A stretch of 64,000 nt of DNA, taken from the NCBI GenBank assembly GCA_015179125.1, contig WHVA01000489.1, positions 1-64,000 on the forward strand, given 5' to 3'. This DNA comes from Gautieria morchelliformis. Taxonomy: Eukaryota; Basidiomycota; Agaricomycetes; Gomphales; Gomphaceae. The position numbers and the translations under genes are program-made. This document shows, piece by piece, positions 43,976-53,469 of this stretch. Numbering within the stretch: the stretch's first letter is position 1; every line of letters starts with the position of its first letter. Under the pieces are notes generated by a model that was not told where the DNA came from, made no database searches, and was given only the letters and a program-made list of their open reading frames with translations.

Positions 43976-45404
43976 TTTTATTTTTTATTTTTATTTTTTC
44001 TCATCATTTTATTCGACCGCAGGCATCATGCCTATGGTGGTTGTTGTACTGTCTCTACCTATGGTAAGCGCGGGCCTTTCCCCTCTCTCTCTGGGACTCC
44101 CGGCTTCCTGTGTCCCTGCATTGGCGACTGCACCGACGATGGGTCCTTCCACCCACCGGCCCAACCCCTTGGGAGTGTTTGTCGCTCCATGCCGCTGATC
44201 AGGTAGTTTCTCTCCTCGGTTCATTCATGTCGTGTGAGATGGTCAGGCTTGGTAAGTGCTCGGCCGCCGAAGCGGGCTGGCATGACAAAGGAGAGCGTCA
44301 CAGGTGTAGGTGAGAGGATGGGTCGTCCGGTGTTGTTCTTGTACCGCTGGTGGTGTGGCCGTCTGTTCCCGCCTTGCTGAGCCAAGTCTTGCCTATGTCG
44401 ATGCGCGAGTGTCGTCTGTCATAGGGGAGTGGAGTGGGCATGGTGTGTTCATATCGATGGGTGAAATGGTCTCATAGTCGGATTTGCTTGTGTACGGGCC
44501 TCATGTGGTCTAACAGAGTGATGCTTGAATTCTTTTTTAAGCCTGAGAGGGTTGTACGTCACCGAATGTTGCTTGTAGCCTCTTTGTCGCTGCTACATAT
44601 GCCAATGTCACTGTCATAGCCTTGCGTGATCCTAAGAGCTCCTTCAGCGATTTCGACCTTCATCCCAGTCTCCTTCTCAGCGTTACTCTCGCATGTTCGT
44701 GTGCCCTGCAGTCGAAGAGGTAGTGGTGGATGGTCTCTTCCACCCTAGTGCAGGCTGGGCATAGCGGGGACTGGGATTTTCGTATGCGGTATAGGTGGCT
44801 GTTGAGCAGGATGTGCACGGTGCGGAGCTGGGTTATGAGGCTGGTCTGTGCCCTTGTAAACCTGCTACTTCTTTGTGATAGCTCTTGGTCGGGAGACTGT
44901 CATTGATCGTCACCATCCGTGCATATCGCGGCAATGTACGTCCATTAGGGCCGCTCTGAAGCATTGGCTTGCAGCAGCTACGCTGCGGGGCAGCAGGTCT
45001 GAGGCGAGGAAAGCCAATAGTTCACTTGCCTGGGTGCAGCCTCCCTTTGCGGCCTTCTTCGCCTCTGCATCTGCTCTTTCATTCCTACTCACATCGTCAT
45101 GGCCCGAGATCCATGCGACTCTTAGCTTGGTCTTCTGTCATCTGGATGGCGTGGCGGTCCTGTTGGCCAGCTCGTGCACATGATTGAGGATGTGTTGGGC
45201 TGGCCGTGGCTTGATGTGGCCGAGGGACTGGATGACTGCCTGGTTATCTAGGAGGATTGTCGCCGTGCCAATACCCCTTTCTTTTGACAGCAGCTCGAGT
45301 GCTAGGATGAATCCCGTGGCCTCTGCTTCATACGTAGTGTGGTCAGCTAGCGTTCCTAGGCAGTACCTTGACGTTCTGATGCCTCCCCTTGTTGTGATAA
45401 ACAC

Positions 45405-46950
45405 AATTATTTCACTTCAAATCGTTTATATATAAAAAGAACCTAATAAAGAAAGAAAAGAAAAACAAAAGAAAAATCAAAAAGAAACAGAAATTATATT
45501 AGACGTCGGCACAGACGACGATCACACGAATTTATGACATGCTATATTACTCATAGATTGGGTAATATACAGGAGTTCGAGCGTCGACCACGTGTGGTCG
45601 ATCAGGGACGGCGCGCCTATCAAGTGATGGCATCGGCCATGACGTCGACAGGCGCCAGGCCATAGGCACCGAGGGGTGTGGGCACCAAACGCCGCAGAGA
45701 ACAATAGACTGCGCAGGAGTACAGGGTGCTGTGGAGCGACCTGAGAAAGTCACCTGCAGTATACAATACTCAATCAGCTGCTTCACAGGAAGGGCACAGA
45801 GACAGCGGCCCCATCTGCAAGCCCAGCATATATGCTGGGCAGGGTAGACTCAGATCCATTTTCTATTCTAATACCATGACACGTCTGACTGATTACTATC
45901 TTTGTAGTAGACAGGAATTATAGGCAGTAGGTATGGACTTGTTGTTCAAAAGAATAGACTAGAAATTAATTCACTCTCTCAGTGAATTTAGTTGTCACTA
46001 TAATATATTATACACTACCTAGAAATTAATTCACTACAGAGGATTTCTAGGTCAATAATCGAAAGAACACTAGACTAATTACTTGCCTCTCTCAGTGAAT
46101 TTAGTTGTCACTGAGAGAGGGGGAAATCTGTTTCACTGCGCATGTACTACTACCCGGCCCTTTAGCGCCCAAGAGCTCGCGCGTCGAAGTCGTTTCAGAC
46201 TCCGCTGGGTGCAGCCGCTTGTGAAAGTAGGAATAACAAGATGAAATGGAGAGATAGGGAGTGAGTGGAAAATTTTGAAAATAACCAGAGAAATGGATGC
46301 ATAATACAAGAACAAAATGAAAAGAATTGAGAAACCACACAACAAATTGGATATATTATGCTTGATTTTGGTGCAGGAGCATAGATGCACCCAACAATCT
46401 TAACATCATGTGGACAGGGGCTTTGTATACTAGGTACAGATCTCTATTCCAAGGCCCAGACAATCCTAACACCATCCCCATCACCCCATGACTTTATGAC
46501 TATAAATTAGTCACCCTTAGTTACAAAGTAGTTTTTCGACCCATCCATCCAATATCTTGAACACTAGTAGTTACTATCATATAGTATAAATAGCTAGTAC
46601 AAATGTATGAACAAAATAATCCAGAATCGATTATTCTGCCTCCTGAAATTACTGTAGTCTTGTTTGATAGCTACAGAGCTCAGATCTTGATAGTTTATTC
46701 TAAATCTTCGTCGAGGGTCTACTATCACTGTTTACTCTATACTACCTTAAAAGCGAACGCTTTTGATTTGACTATCCCTTGGATCGACACCGTTCTTCTG
46801 TCAACGCGGTCACGTGACCATCATTCATCAGTGCTGGACACGCCTCGAAAGGCTTAGTCAGCACATAGACAAGGGGCGAACACAGTGATTTCAATCACTG
46901 AGCAATAGATTCTACTTGTTAAAAGGCACTAATTGACACCTTAATCCAAA
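45405..46950. mobile_element. unidentified insertion inside the LINE RNase H
   Basis: The insertion separates two halves of the RNase H domain. Excluding the nested solo LTR it is about 1,050 bases. The left end is A-rich (45,410-45,510). The right part (46,397-46,950) has no gene. I cannot find paired termini or a clear target duplication, so its nature is open. Confidence 0.4.
45903..46396 (-). repeat. copia solo LTR, TSD atctt
   Basis: This 494-base LTR is of the same subfamily as 26,713-27,211. It is flanked by atctt on both sides (45,898-45,902 and 46,397-46,401). It is the product of recombination between the LTRs of one inserted element. Confidence 0.92.
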
Positions 46951-48574
46951 ACCCCTTTCCTGTATAGGACTGCCGACGCAGCCGCGTTCCCGTCTATCCC
47001 CGAGCCGTCCGTGTAGACCCTGGCATCAGAGGTGTCAGCTGATTCGGCCTCTTTGGACTCCTCTCTCGAGTCATATAGGTCAGTCTCGAAGAGTGGGGGC
47101 TGGTTCAGTGGCTGGAGCACTGGCATGATGGTTTCATAGTCAGTCGGTCGCAGGTGGAACGTGCGTATCAGGTTGTGGAGGGCGGATGGGTGACGGCAGA
47201 TGTGCCTGCTGGTGCAGGTTTTGATGGGTTTGTGCAGAGGGTGGGACGCTGGAAGGGTGACCAGGCATACTGCGGCCCGATAGCAGGTGTAAAGCAGGAG
47301 GAGTTCTACTGGCAGGACGTTGGCATGGATTTCTAGTGTGTCGGTCGCCGTGGTTTTCATGGCTCCCGTGATAGCTAGGGTCGCTATTCGCTGCACAGAT
47401 GTCAGCTTTCGTACCACCCCTACCGATCCGGTTGCCTTCTTTCTCCCTGCGTGTCTCCAGATTGGGGTGAACCAGATGTCTGCGGCGTAGGTGAATTTCG
47501 GTATCGCTACAGCGGAGTACAGTTGTCGCATGTATTTTGCACGTACACCTGTTGATGGTTTAGATAGTCTGCGGAATAACAGCGTCCACTTAGCGGCTTT
47601 GGCTACAGCTTTTTCTGCCTGTATTTTCTAGCGTAGTTCTTCATCTAGAAGTACCCCTAGGAGCTTGTGCGATCCCTGGGGCTGGACCGTCACCCCCTCG
47701 TATACGAAGTCCGGTTTGACGTCAGGTAGGGTTTTACCCGGCCGCGCCAGGTCAGGGATCCTGCGGCGAGAGAAGCATACCATGGCGAATTTGCTCTTCT
47801 CAAATCTCGAGTGGTGTGTCTCTGTCCACTCTTTCGCTCCTCCAGGTTTGAGTAGCACCTCGCTCAGACTGTCGTATGCCTCCACGTAGCTGTCGCCCTC
47901 CGCGTAGAGGTTGGCGTCGTCCACGAAAGCTGCCATGGCCTGTCCCTTCGCTGAGGCTATGTCAACGAGGCCTACGTTGTAGAATAGGTATAGTATCATG
48001 GAGAGGGGGTCTCCTTGACCTATCCCATTGTCGATGGGTAACCAGTCCAATAGGTAGCCATCAAACTTCAGCCGTGTGCATCGGTCTGTTAGCATCCTTT
48101 CAGTGAAAAGTACGTACTCTTCCGGTACCCGTCGTTTCCGCATATTGTGTAGGAGGCGATCCGTGACGGCGTGAGGGAAGGCACCTTCTATGTCCAAGAA
48201 TAGCATGACAGCGACCTTCTTGCGTCTCCATGCGCCCTTGATCTTGTTGACCACCAGGTGGAGCGAGTCTGTGGTTGTTCTGCCGGGCCTGCCCCCGAAG
48301 TGGTTGGCTGGAAGCAGGTGGTACCTTTCGGTCAGGTATACTATGTCCTCTGTGATTATTGCTGTCAGTAGTTTACCCATGGTGTTGTATAGTGCGATAG
48401 GGCGATGGGACTTCGGGGTGTTATATCTGGCCTTCCCCGGTTTCCGGAGGACCACCGTTATCCACGACTTCCACCTGTCGCTATAGGTTTGTAGTGTGAA
48501 GGCGGCTCTGTATATCCATAGCAGGTGTCCAGCTAGTAGTTCAACTGACTCTTTGAGAACGACGTTGGGTACAC

Positions 48575-49090
48575 TCTTGCGCTGGTGCCGGCGCTGGTGC
48601 ACGTCGCAGTCAGCGCAGCGTGCCCTGGTACCCAGTGCTGTCAGCGCAGGCTTGCGCTGGTACCGGTGCTGTCAGCGCAGGCGTGCGCTGGTACCCGGCG
48701 CTGTCAGCGCAGGCGTGCGCTGGTACCCGGCGCTGTCAGCGCAGGCGTGCGCTGGTACCCGGCGCTGCCAGCGCACGCGGTCGCTGGCACCCGGCGCTGT
48801 CGGGGCAGCGTGCACTGGGGCACGTCGCTGTCAGTGCAGGCTTGCGCTGGTACTGGCGCTGTCAGTGCAGGCGTGCGCTGGTACCCAGCGCTGTCAGCAC
48901 AGCGTGCGCTGGGGTGCACGTCGCTGTCAGCGCAGGCTTCAGTGCACTCTTGCGCTGGTACCGGTGCTGTCAGCGCAGCGTGCGCTGGTGCACGTCGCTG
49001 TCAGCGCAGGCGTGCGCTGCTACTCGGCGCTGTCAGCGCACGCGTGCGCTGGTGCACATCGCAGTCAGCGCAGGCTTGTGCTGGTGTCAA
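48575..49090. repeat. minisatellite array 1 (31-32 base unit)
   Basis: About sixteen units are built from GCGCTGGTACC, CGGCGCTGTCAGCGC and a GCAGGCGT or GCACGCGT link. With the short stretch at 43,925-43,975 it forms the right tip of the foldback element, split by the LINE. All reading frames are largely open because the unit lacks stop words; this is not evidence of coding. Confidence 0.88.
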
Positions 49091-50460
49091 GTGTTGGTAG
49101 CTTTTATAAGTAATGGAATTTGAGTTTGAGCCTATAACTCGAGGTTCTAAAGCTGAAGGTGATGAAGAAATGAGAATAATCCAGGAGAGCTTATGACTCG
49201 AAGCTGGCAAGGAAAAAGGGCGTAAAATCGTATTTTATTTCTGTGTATAGTCCAAGTATTTAAGCAGTGGGACATAGGAGTGAATAACAGGGGAATATGA
49301 TGGTACTAGGAGTTAGGGTCAAAATATGATGTCAATAATGATGCAGTACACTCCTATATGGCTAATCTTTAGCTCAATGATGATAGGGCTGAATGTATGA
49401 TAGAATAAGTGATGTCAAACTCACTGACAGGATGACTACGTGACTCGATAATTATAATAGACTCGTTTGTTCCTTGATGAGAAGATAGCATAGGATCATT
49501 CTAACAATCTCCTTATCTAGGCAAGGCCGCTGAGGCTCAGAGTCCCCCCCCCCCCCCATCATCTTGATTTGCCCAGGCGAGGATGTAGAGCAGTGAGTGA
49601 CAGGACGATGCGGAGAATGGCTAGCTCAGGCGCAGTCATCGACACTTTTTTTTCCCTCTTTACTCAACTAAGACCTTATCTATGTGGCCTAACTCAAGGG
49701 TCGCCATCACCAGTGTCCATCTAGTCGAAAATAGTTCTATGATGCGTTCATGACAAGCTCAGATGCTTGCTGCATGGCGCGGATCACAAAACATCCCATT
49801 TTACTGGTGGGTTTCCCTAGGGGATAGGCCCGTGTCATCTGGTAAGCTGGCTCACTTGACGATGATATTTCATGCTGACCTTCTTGATTCAGACCATGGT
49901 TTACATTTAAAACTTATTTGTACATCATGAAACAAAGCATCCTTTAAGAGATGAATAGATTATGAAGCACTGTGGTGAGTTAGAACTGTAAGAAGTTTAA
50001 AAGGTAGACTCCCTTAGATAGTACATTTCATACACGTGTATGCCATTGACACCTTTAAATACATGTGTTACCTTGGGATGGGTGAGTTAACTAGAATATA
50101 TTTCTATTTGATTCAACATACTAAAAATACCTGGGCGGGTTTGCTTAATTAGGAAGGTTGTAGCATGAAAAATCTCCAATAATATCTTACATATTTTACA
50201 TGGAAAGAACTGCAATTTAGTTTTTAAAAAATGGAGTACCAACAAAAGTATTAACAGATATCTATAAACAGAAGGAAATCATATACAATGGATTCTATTA
50301 AATGACCTTTAATTGTTTAGCATGTAACATGGAGAACTATTTCCCAGAATTGCTTTTTAATGATGGAATAGTTTCAGAAAAGATATCATTATTTAAAGAT
50401 GGAGTTTTATGGGAACATCACTTTTATTAGTAAACATCTGATATTATAGTAATTCCAAAC
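49091..50460. other. AT-rich DNA, no gene seen
   Basis: No open frame, repeat family or RNA gene can be supported. A run of about fourteen C lies near 49,546. The segment next to 50,504 is presumably the LTR of gypsy-E, but its far end cannot be located. Confidence 0.45.
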
Positions 50461-50504
50461 ACCCTCCTAACTGGAAATTGAAAACAGGGTGTCCCCTGAC
50501 ATCA
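50461..50504 (-). repeat. start of the gypsy-E 3' LTR
   Basis: On the minus strand a purine tract (AGAGGGGGGG) is followed by TGATGTCAGGGGACACCC. This is the usual tract/LTR boundary, about 70 bases after the pol stop. Only the LTR start can be placed. Confidence 0.5.
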
Positions 50505-50571
50505 CCCCCCCTCTAACGTGCTGCGTCCTCGAAGCACGGGACATGAGGGATTGAAAGGCCAGCAAGCGGAT

Positions 50572-51805
50572 TCAGCGAGGGGCACCAGGGTGTGTACTAT
50601 ATAACTCGTGGAGTTTGTCCGGAGCGGACACATCTTGCTCCGGGACCCACGAATCCTCCTCATACCCATACCCTTCCCATTTCACGAGGAATTGGAGTTG
50701 TCCTCGCACAAACCGGCTGTCCAGGATCCGTTCCACCACATAGTGCTCTTCCCCATCTACAATTTCTGGTGGAGGTGGCGGACGAGCCTTCTGCCCTGGA
50801 ATTGGGCCCTCAAGTGCAGGGGGCAACTTCACTACGTTGAAGACGGGTTGTAGGCGGGACATGGAGTTTGGAAGTTGGAGGCAGTACACGTTCCATCCAA
50901 CCCTCTGCATCACTGTGAAGGGCCCAAGGTAGCAGTGGGCAAGCTTCTGCGAAGGGTGTGTGGTGCGGATGTCACTTGCATCTAGATACACCTTGTCTCC
51001 AACTTGGTACTCTGGGGCAGGAACCTGCCGTTGGTTGTAGTACCTTGCCATGTCATTCTTGGCCTTCGCAAGGGCAGACTTGGCTTCCGAAAGGGTGGAG
51101 TCCATGCGGTCTCGGAACTCATTGACTGTCTTGAGTCAGGACTCTGCCTGGTGTGGTTCGAAGCCCATCCGCGGGTGTCATCCAGAGTCGAGCATAAAGG
51201 GAGTCTGTTGTGTGGCCGAATGTACATGGTTGTTGTATTAGAATTCCGCCAGTGGAAGTAACTTGTCCCAGTCATTCTGCCTCTCATTGACAAAGAGGCG
51301 GAGATATTGCTCCAGCTCCTGATTGACCTGTTGCGTCTGTCCGTCACCCTGTGGATGGTATGCTGTGGTGGCAGCCAGCATCATGCCGAGCAGGCGGTAG
51401 AGCTCCTGAGTCAGTTCTGCAACAAACTGTGGACCTCAGTCGGAAACGACTTGCTTCAGGAGCCCATGCAACTTCCAGACATGCGCAAGGAACAGGCGGG
51501 CCGCTCCAAGGGCTGTGATTGTCGTGTGTGTCGGAATGAAGTGGGACACCTTGCTTACCGAGTCCACGACATTCATAATTGTGTCGTAGCCATGAGACTC
51601 TGGGAGTTCAATGATGAAGTTGACACTGATGGTGTCCCAGCGGGATTCTGGAATCGGGAGTGGAACGAGCTCTACGACAGGCGGATGTCGCTGTGCTTTG
51701 GTCCGGAGACAAAGGTTGCACATCTTCACGTACTGTCCAATGTAGCGGGCCATCTGAGGCCACCAGGAGTTCCGAGCTACTAACTCTAGCATCTTCCACC
51801 TGTGG
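50572..51805 (-). pseudogene. gypsy-E integrase and chromodomain (second gypsy family)
   Basis: The C-terminal 177 residues (50,572-51,105) are open, with an S-A-L-A-K-A-K-N-D-M-A-R-Y-Y linker, the G-D-K-V-Y-L..L-G-P-F module and a clear chromodomain (Y-V-V-E-R-I-L..V-K-W-E-G-Y..S-W-V-P-E). Upstream the integrase core (51,106-51,805) has W-W-P-Q, C-x-x-C, D-T-I-S-V-N-F and H-P-Q-G-D-G-Q-T-Q. Several in-frame stops interrupt it, and E of the catalytic triad reads Q. The sequence stops near 51,805, where ORF3 of the other gypsy family begins. RT and gag are absent. Confidence 0.85.
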
Positions 51806-52620
51806 TGTTGGGGGTGCCGCACAATTTCTTGTGCTTCTTTTTTGGCTGCTCAGCCAGACGCTGAGCTCTGTCCAGGTCGTACGCCTTCCAGACGAGGAGG
51901 CAGACTCCCATCCTTCTGGGACGCCGTACGCTGTGTCGGATGGCATGCGACGCCCCTCTGTCATCGTCGTCGTCGGGGTGGGAGCTGATAATCGGGACGC
52001 TCACGCACTGGCAAGGGTGCCGTCGTGGGAGATGATGAGGGCCCGGCCACTGGGTCTGTGGCCAGGTCTGTAGAGGACAGGAATTATAGGCAGTAGGAAT
52101 GGACTTCTTGCTCAAAAGAATAGACTAGAAAACAATTCACTCTCTCAGTGAATTTAGTTGTCACTGTAAATATATTATACACTACCTAGAAAACAATTCA
52201 CTACAGAGGATTTCTAGGTTAATAAATCGAAAGAATGCTAGACTAATTTACTTGCCTCTCTCAGTGAATTTAGTTGTCACTGAGAGAGGGGGAAACTGTT
52301 TCACTGCGCATGTACTACTACCCGGCCCTTTAGCGCCCAAGAGCTCGCGCGTCGAAGTCATTTCAGACTCCGCTGGGTGCAGCCGCTTGTGAAAGTAGGA
52401 ATAACAAGATGAAATGGAGAGATAGGGAGTGAGTGGAAAATTTCGAAAATAACCAGAGAAATGGATGCATAATACAAGAACAAAATGAAAAGAAATTGAG
52501 AAACCACACAACAAATTGGATATATTATGCTTGATTTTGGTGCAGGAGCATCAATGCACCCAACAAGGTCATGGCGTGGTCTTTTGGAGGCTGCATGGGC
52601 GAACTTGAGCTGGAGCTGGA
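51806..52620 (-). pseudogene. gypsy ORF3 fragment, copy D
   Basis: On the minus strand this is the region from the coiled coil (52,566-52,620) through A-S-H-A-I-R..D-D-D-D-R-G to P-K-K-K-H-K-K near 51,815-51,835. It is more diverged than copies A-C. It is split by a copia solo LTR (52,069-52,565) and joined abruptly to gypsy-E at about 51,805 and to minisatellite at about 52,620. Confidence 0.65.
52069..52565 (-). repeat. copia solo LTR, TSD aggtc
   Basis: This 497-base LTR is in minus orientation. Flanking bases aggtc are identical on both sides (52,064-52,068 and 52,566-52,570). The interrupted sequence is ORF3 of a gypsy element. Confidence 0.92.
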
Positions 52621-53166
52621 GTCCACGTGCACGTCACTGGCAGCGCAGGCTTGAGCTGTACCGGCGCTGTCAGCGCAGGCGTGCGCTGGTACCCGGCGCT
52701 GCCAGCGCAGGCGTGTGCTGGTACTCGGGGCTGTCAGCGCACGCTTGCGCTGGTACCGGCGCTGGCAGCGCACGCGTGCGCTGGTACCCGGCGCTGTCAG
52801 CGCACGCATGCGCTGGTGCACGTCGCAGTCGGCGCACTCTTGCGCTGGTACCGGCGCTGTCAGCGCACGCGTGCGCTGGTACCGCCGCTGCCAGCGCAGG
52901 CGGTCGCTGGCACCCGGCGCTGTCAGCGCAGCGTGCGCTGGTGCAGTTCGCTGTCAGCGCAGGCTTGCGCTGGTACCAGCGCTGTCAGCGCAGGCGTGCG
53001 CTGGTACCCAGCGCTGTCAGCGCAGGCGTGCGCTGGTACTCGGCGCTGTCAGCGCACGCGTGCGCTGGTACCGGCGCTGTCAGCGCAGGCGTGCGCTGGT
53101 CCTCGGCGCTGTCAGCGCAGGCGTGCGCTGGTACCCGGCGCTGTCAGCGCACGCGTGCGCTGGTAC
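52621..53166. repeat. minisatellite array 2, left part
   Basis: About seventeen units of the same 31-32 base family. The array is continuous with 57,665 onward once Copia-3 is removed: it ends ..GCGCTGGTAC and resumes GGTACCCGGCG. Confidence 0.9.
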
Positions 53167-53390
53167 TGTTAGTAATCGGGACGATGACACCGCCGAGGCA
53201 GAGCCGGCACGCATTTAGCCGGAGGTTCGAGATCGCTCTCGACCCCGGGTTGCTGGCACACCGGCATCGCATCGGCACAGCAGCTCGAAGGGATTGGTAA
53301 TATAATGGACACCATATTTTGTATATAAAGGAACGATCTACTTGAGATCAAGATAGAATAACAGATCATTTATATCTCCTTCGTTCCACA
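53167..53390 (+). repeat. Copia-3 5' LTR
   Basis: It starts TGTTAGTAATCGGG and ends TTCGTTCCACA. TATATAAAGG near 53,325 is a probable TATA box. It matches 57,441-57,664 base for base as far as I can compare by eye. Confidence 0.93.
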
Positions 53391-53404
53391 GGTTATGGGC
53401 CCCG
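53391..53404 (+). promoter_or_regulatory. Copia-3 primer-binding site (initiator tRNA-Met anticodon arm)
   Basis: GGTTATGGGCCCCG follows the LTR with no gap. It is complementary to the initiator tRNA-Met anticodon stem-loop. The ATG within it opens only a six-codon frame here; the gag ATG lies 76 bases further on. Confidence 0.72.
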
Positions 53405-53469
53405 CGCATAACTAAACTACTACAAATCTAACTACGCTCCATACTCCAATAACTCAATACCGATCAACG

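Larger units (their letters stand above)
43976..48574 (-). mobile_element. Tad1-like LINE, 5'-truncated, nested in a minisatellite array
   Basis: The 3' end is marked by an A-rich tail on the minus strand (43,976-44,010), which directly touches minisatellite sequence. The 5' end at about 48,574 also touches minisatellite sequence. The element therefore inserted into the right-hand array of the foldback element. It keeps most of RT, RNase H and a terminal zinc motif; any gag-like ORF and endonuclease are gone. 5' truncation is what target-primed reverse transcription produces. Confidence 0.82.
44640..48574 (-). pseudogene. LINE RT, RNase H and C-terminal zinc motif, interrupted
   Basis: RT lies at 47,628-48,574 with G-I-G-Q-G-D-P-L-S near 48,015 and the catalytic F-V-D-D near 47,915. 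A stop (47,628) separates it from the following frame (46,951-47,531), which carries the thumb region and the start of RNase H (Y-T-D-G-S-G near 46,995). An insertion at 45,405-46,950 follows. RNase H resumes at 45,404 (Y-E-A-E-A-T-G, L-L-D-N-Q-A-V) and continues with the H-D-D..N-E-R-A-D segment near 45,070-45,110. A C-P-A-C..H-H-Y-L-F-D-C zinc pattern lies near 44,700-44,770. The RNase H domain and C-terminal zinc motif place it among fungal LINEs of the Tad1 type. Confidence 0.82.

Noticed and set aside
48496-49123. Three overlapping open frames of 167-205 residues
   Set aside because: Same cause: minisatellite array 1 read in different frames.
53169-53369. 66-residue minus-strand frame, repeated identically at 57,443-57,643
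   Set aside because: It is the antisense of the two identical Copia-3 LTRs. It is useful only as confirmation that the LTRs match.
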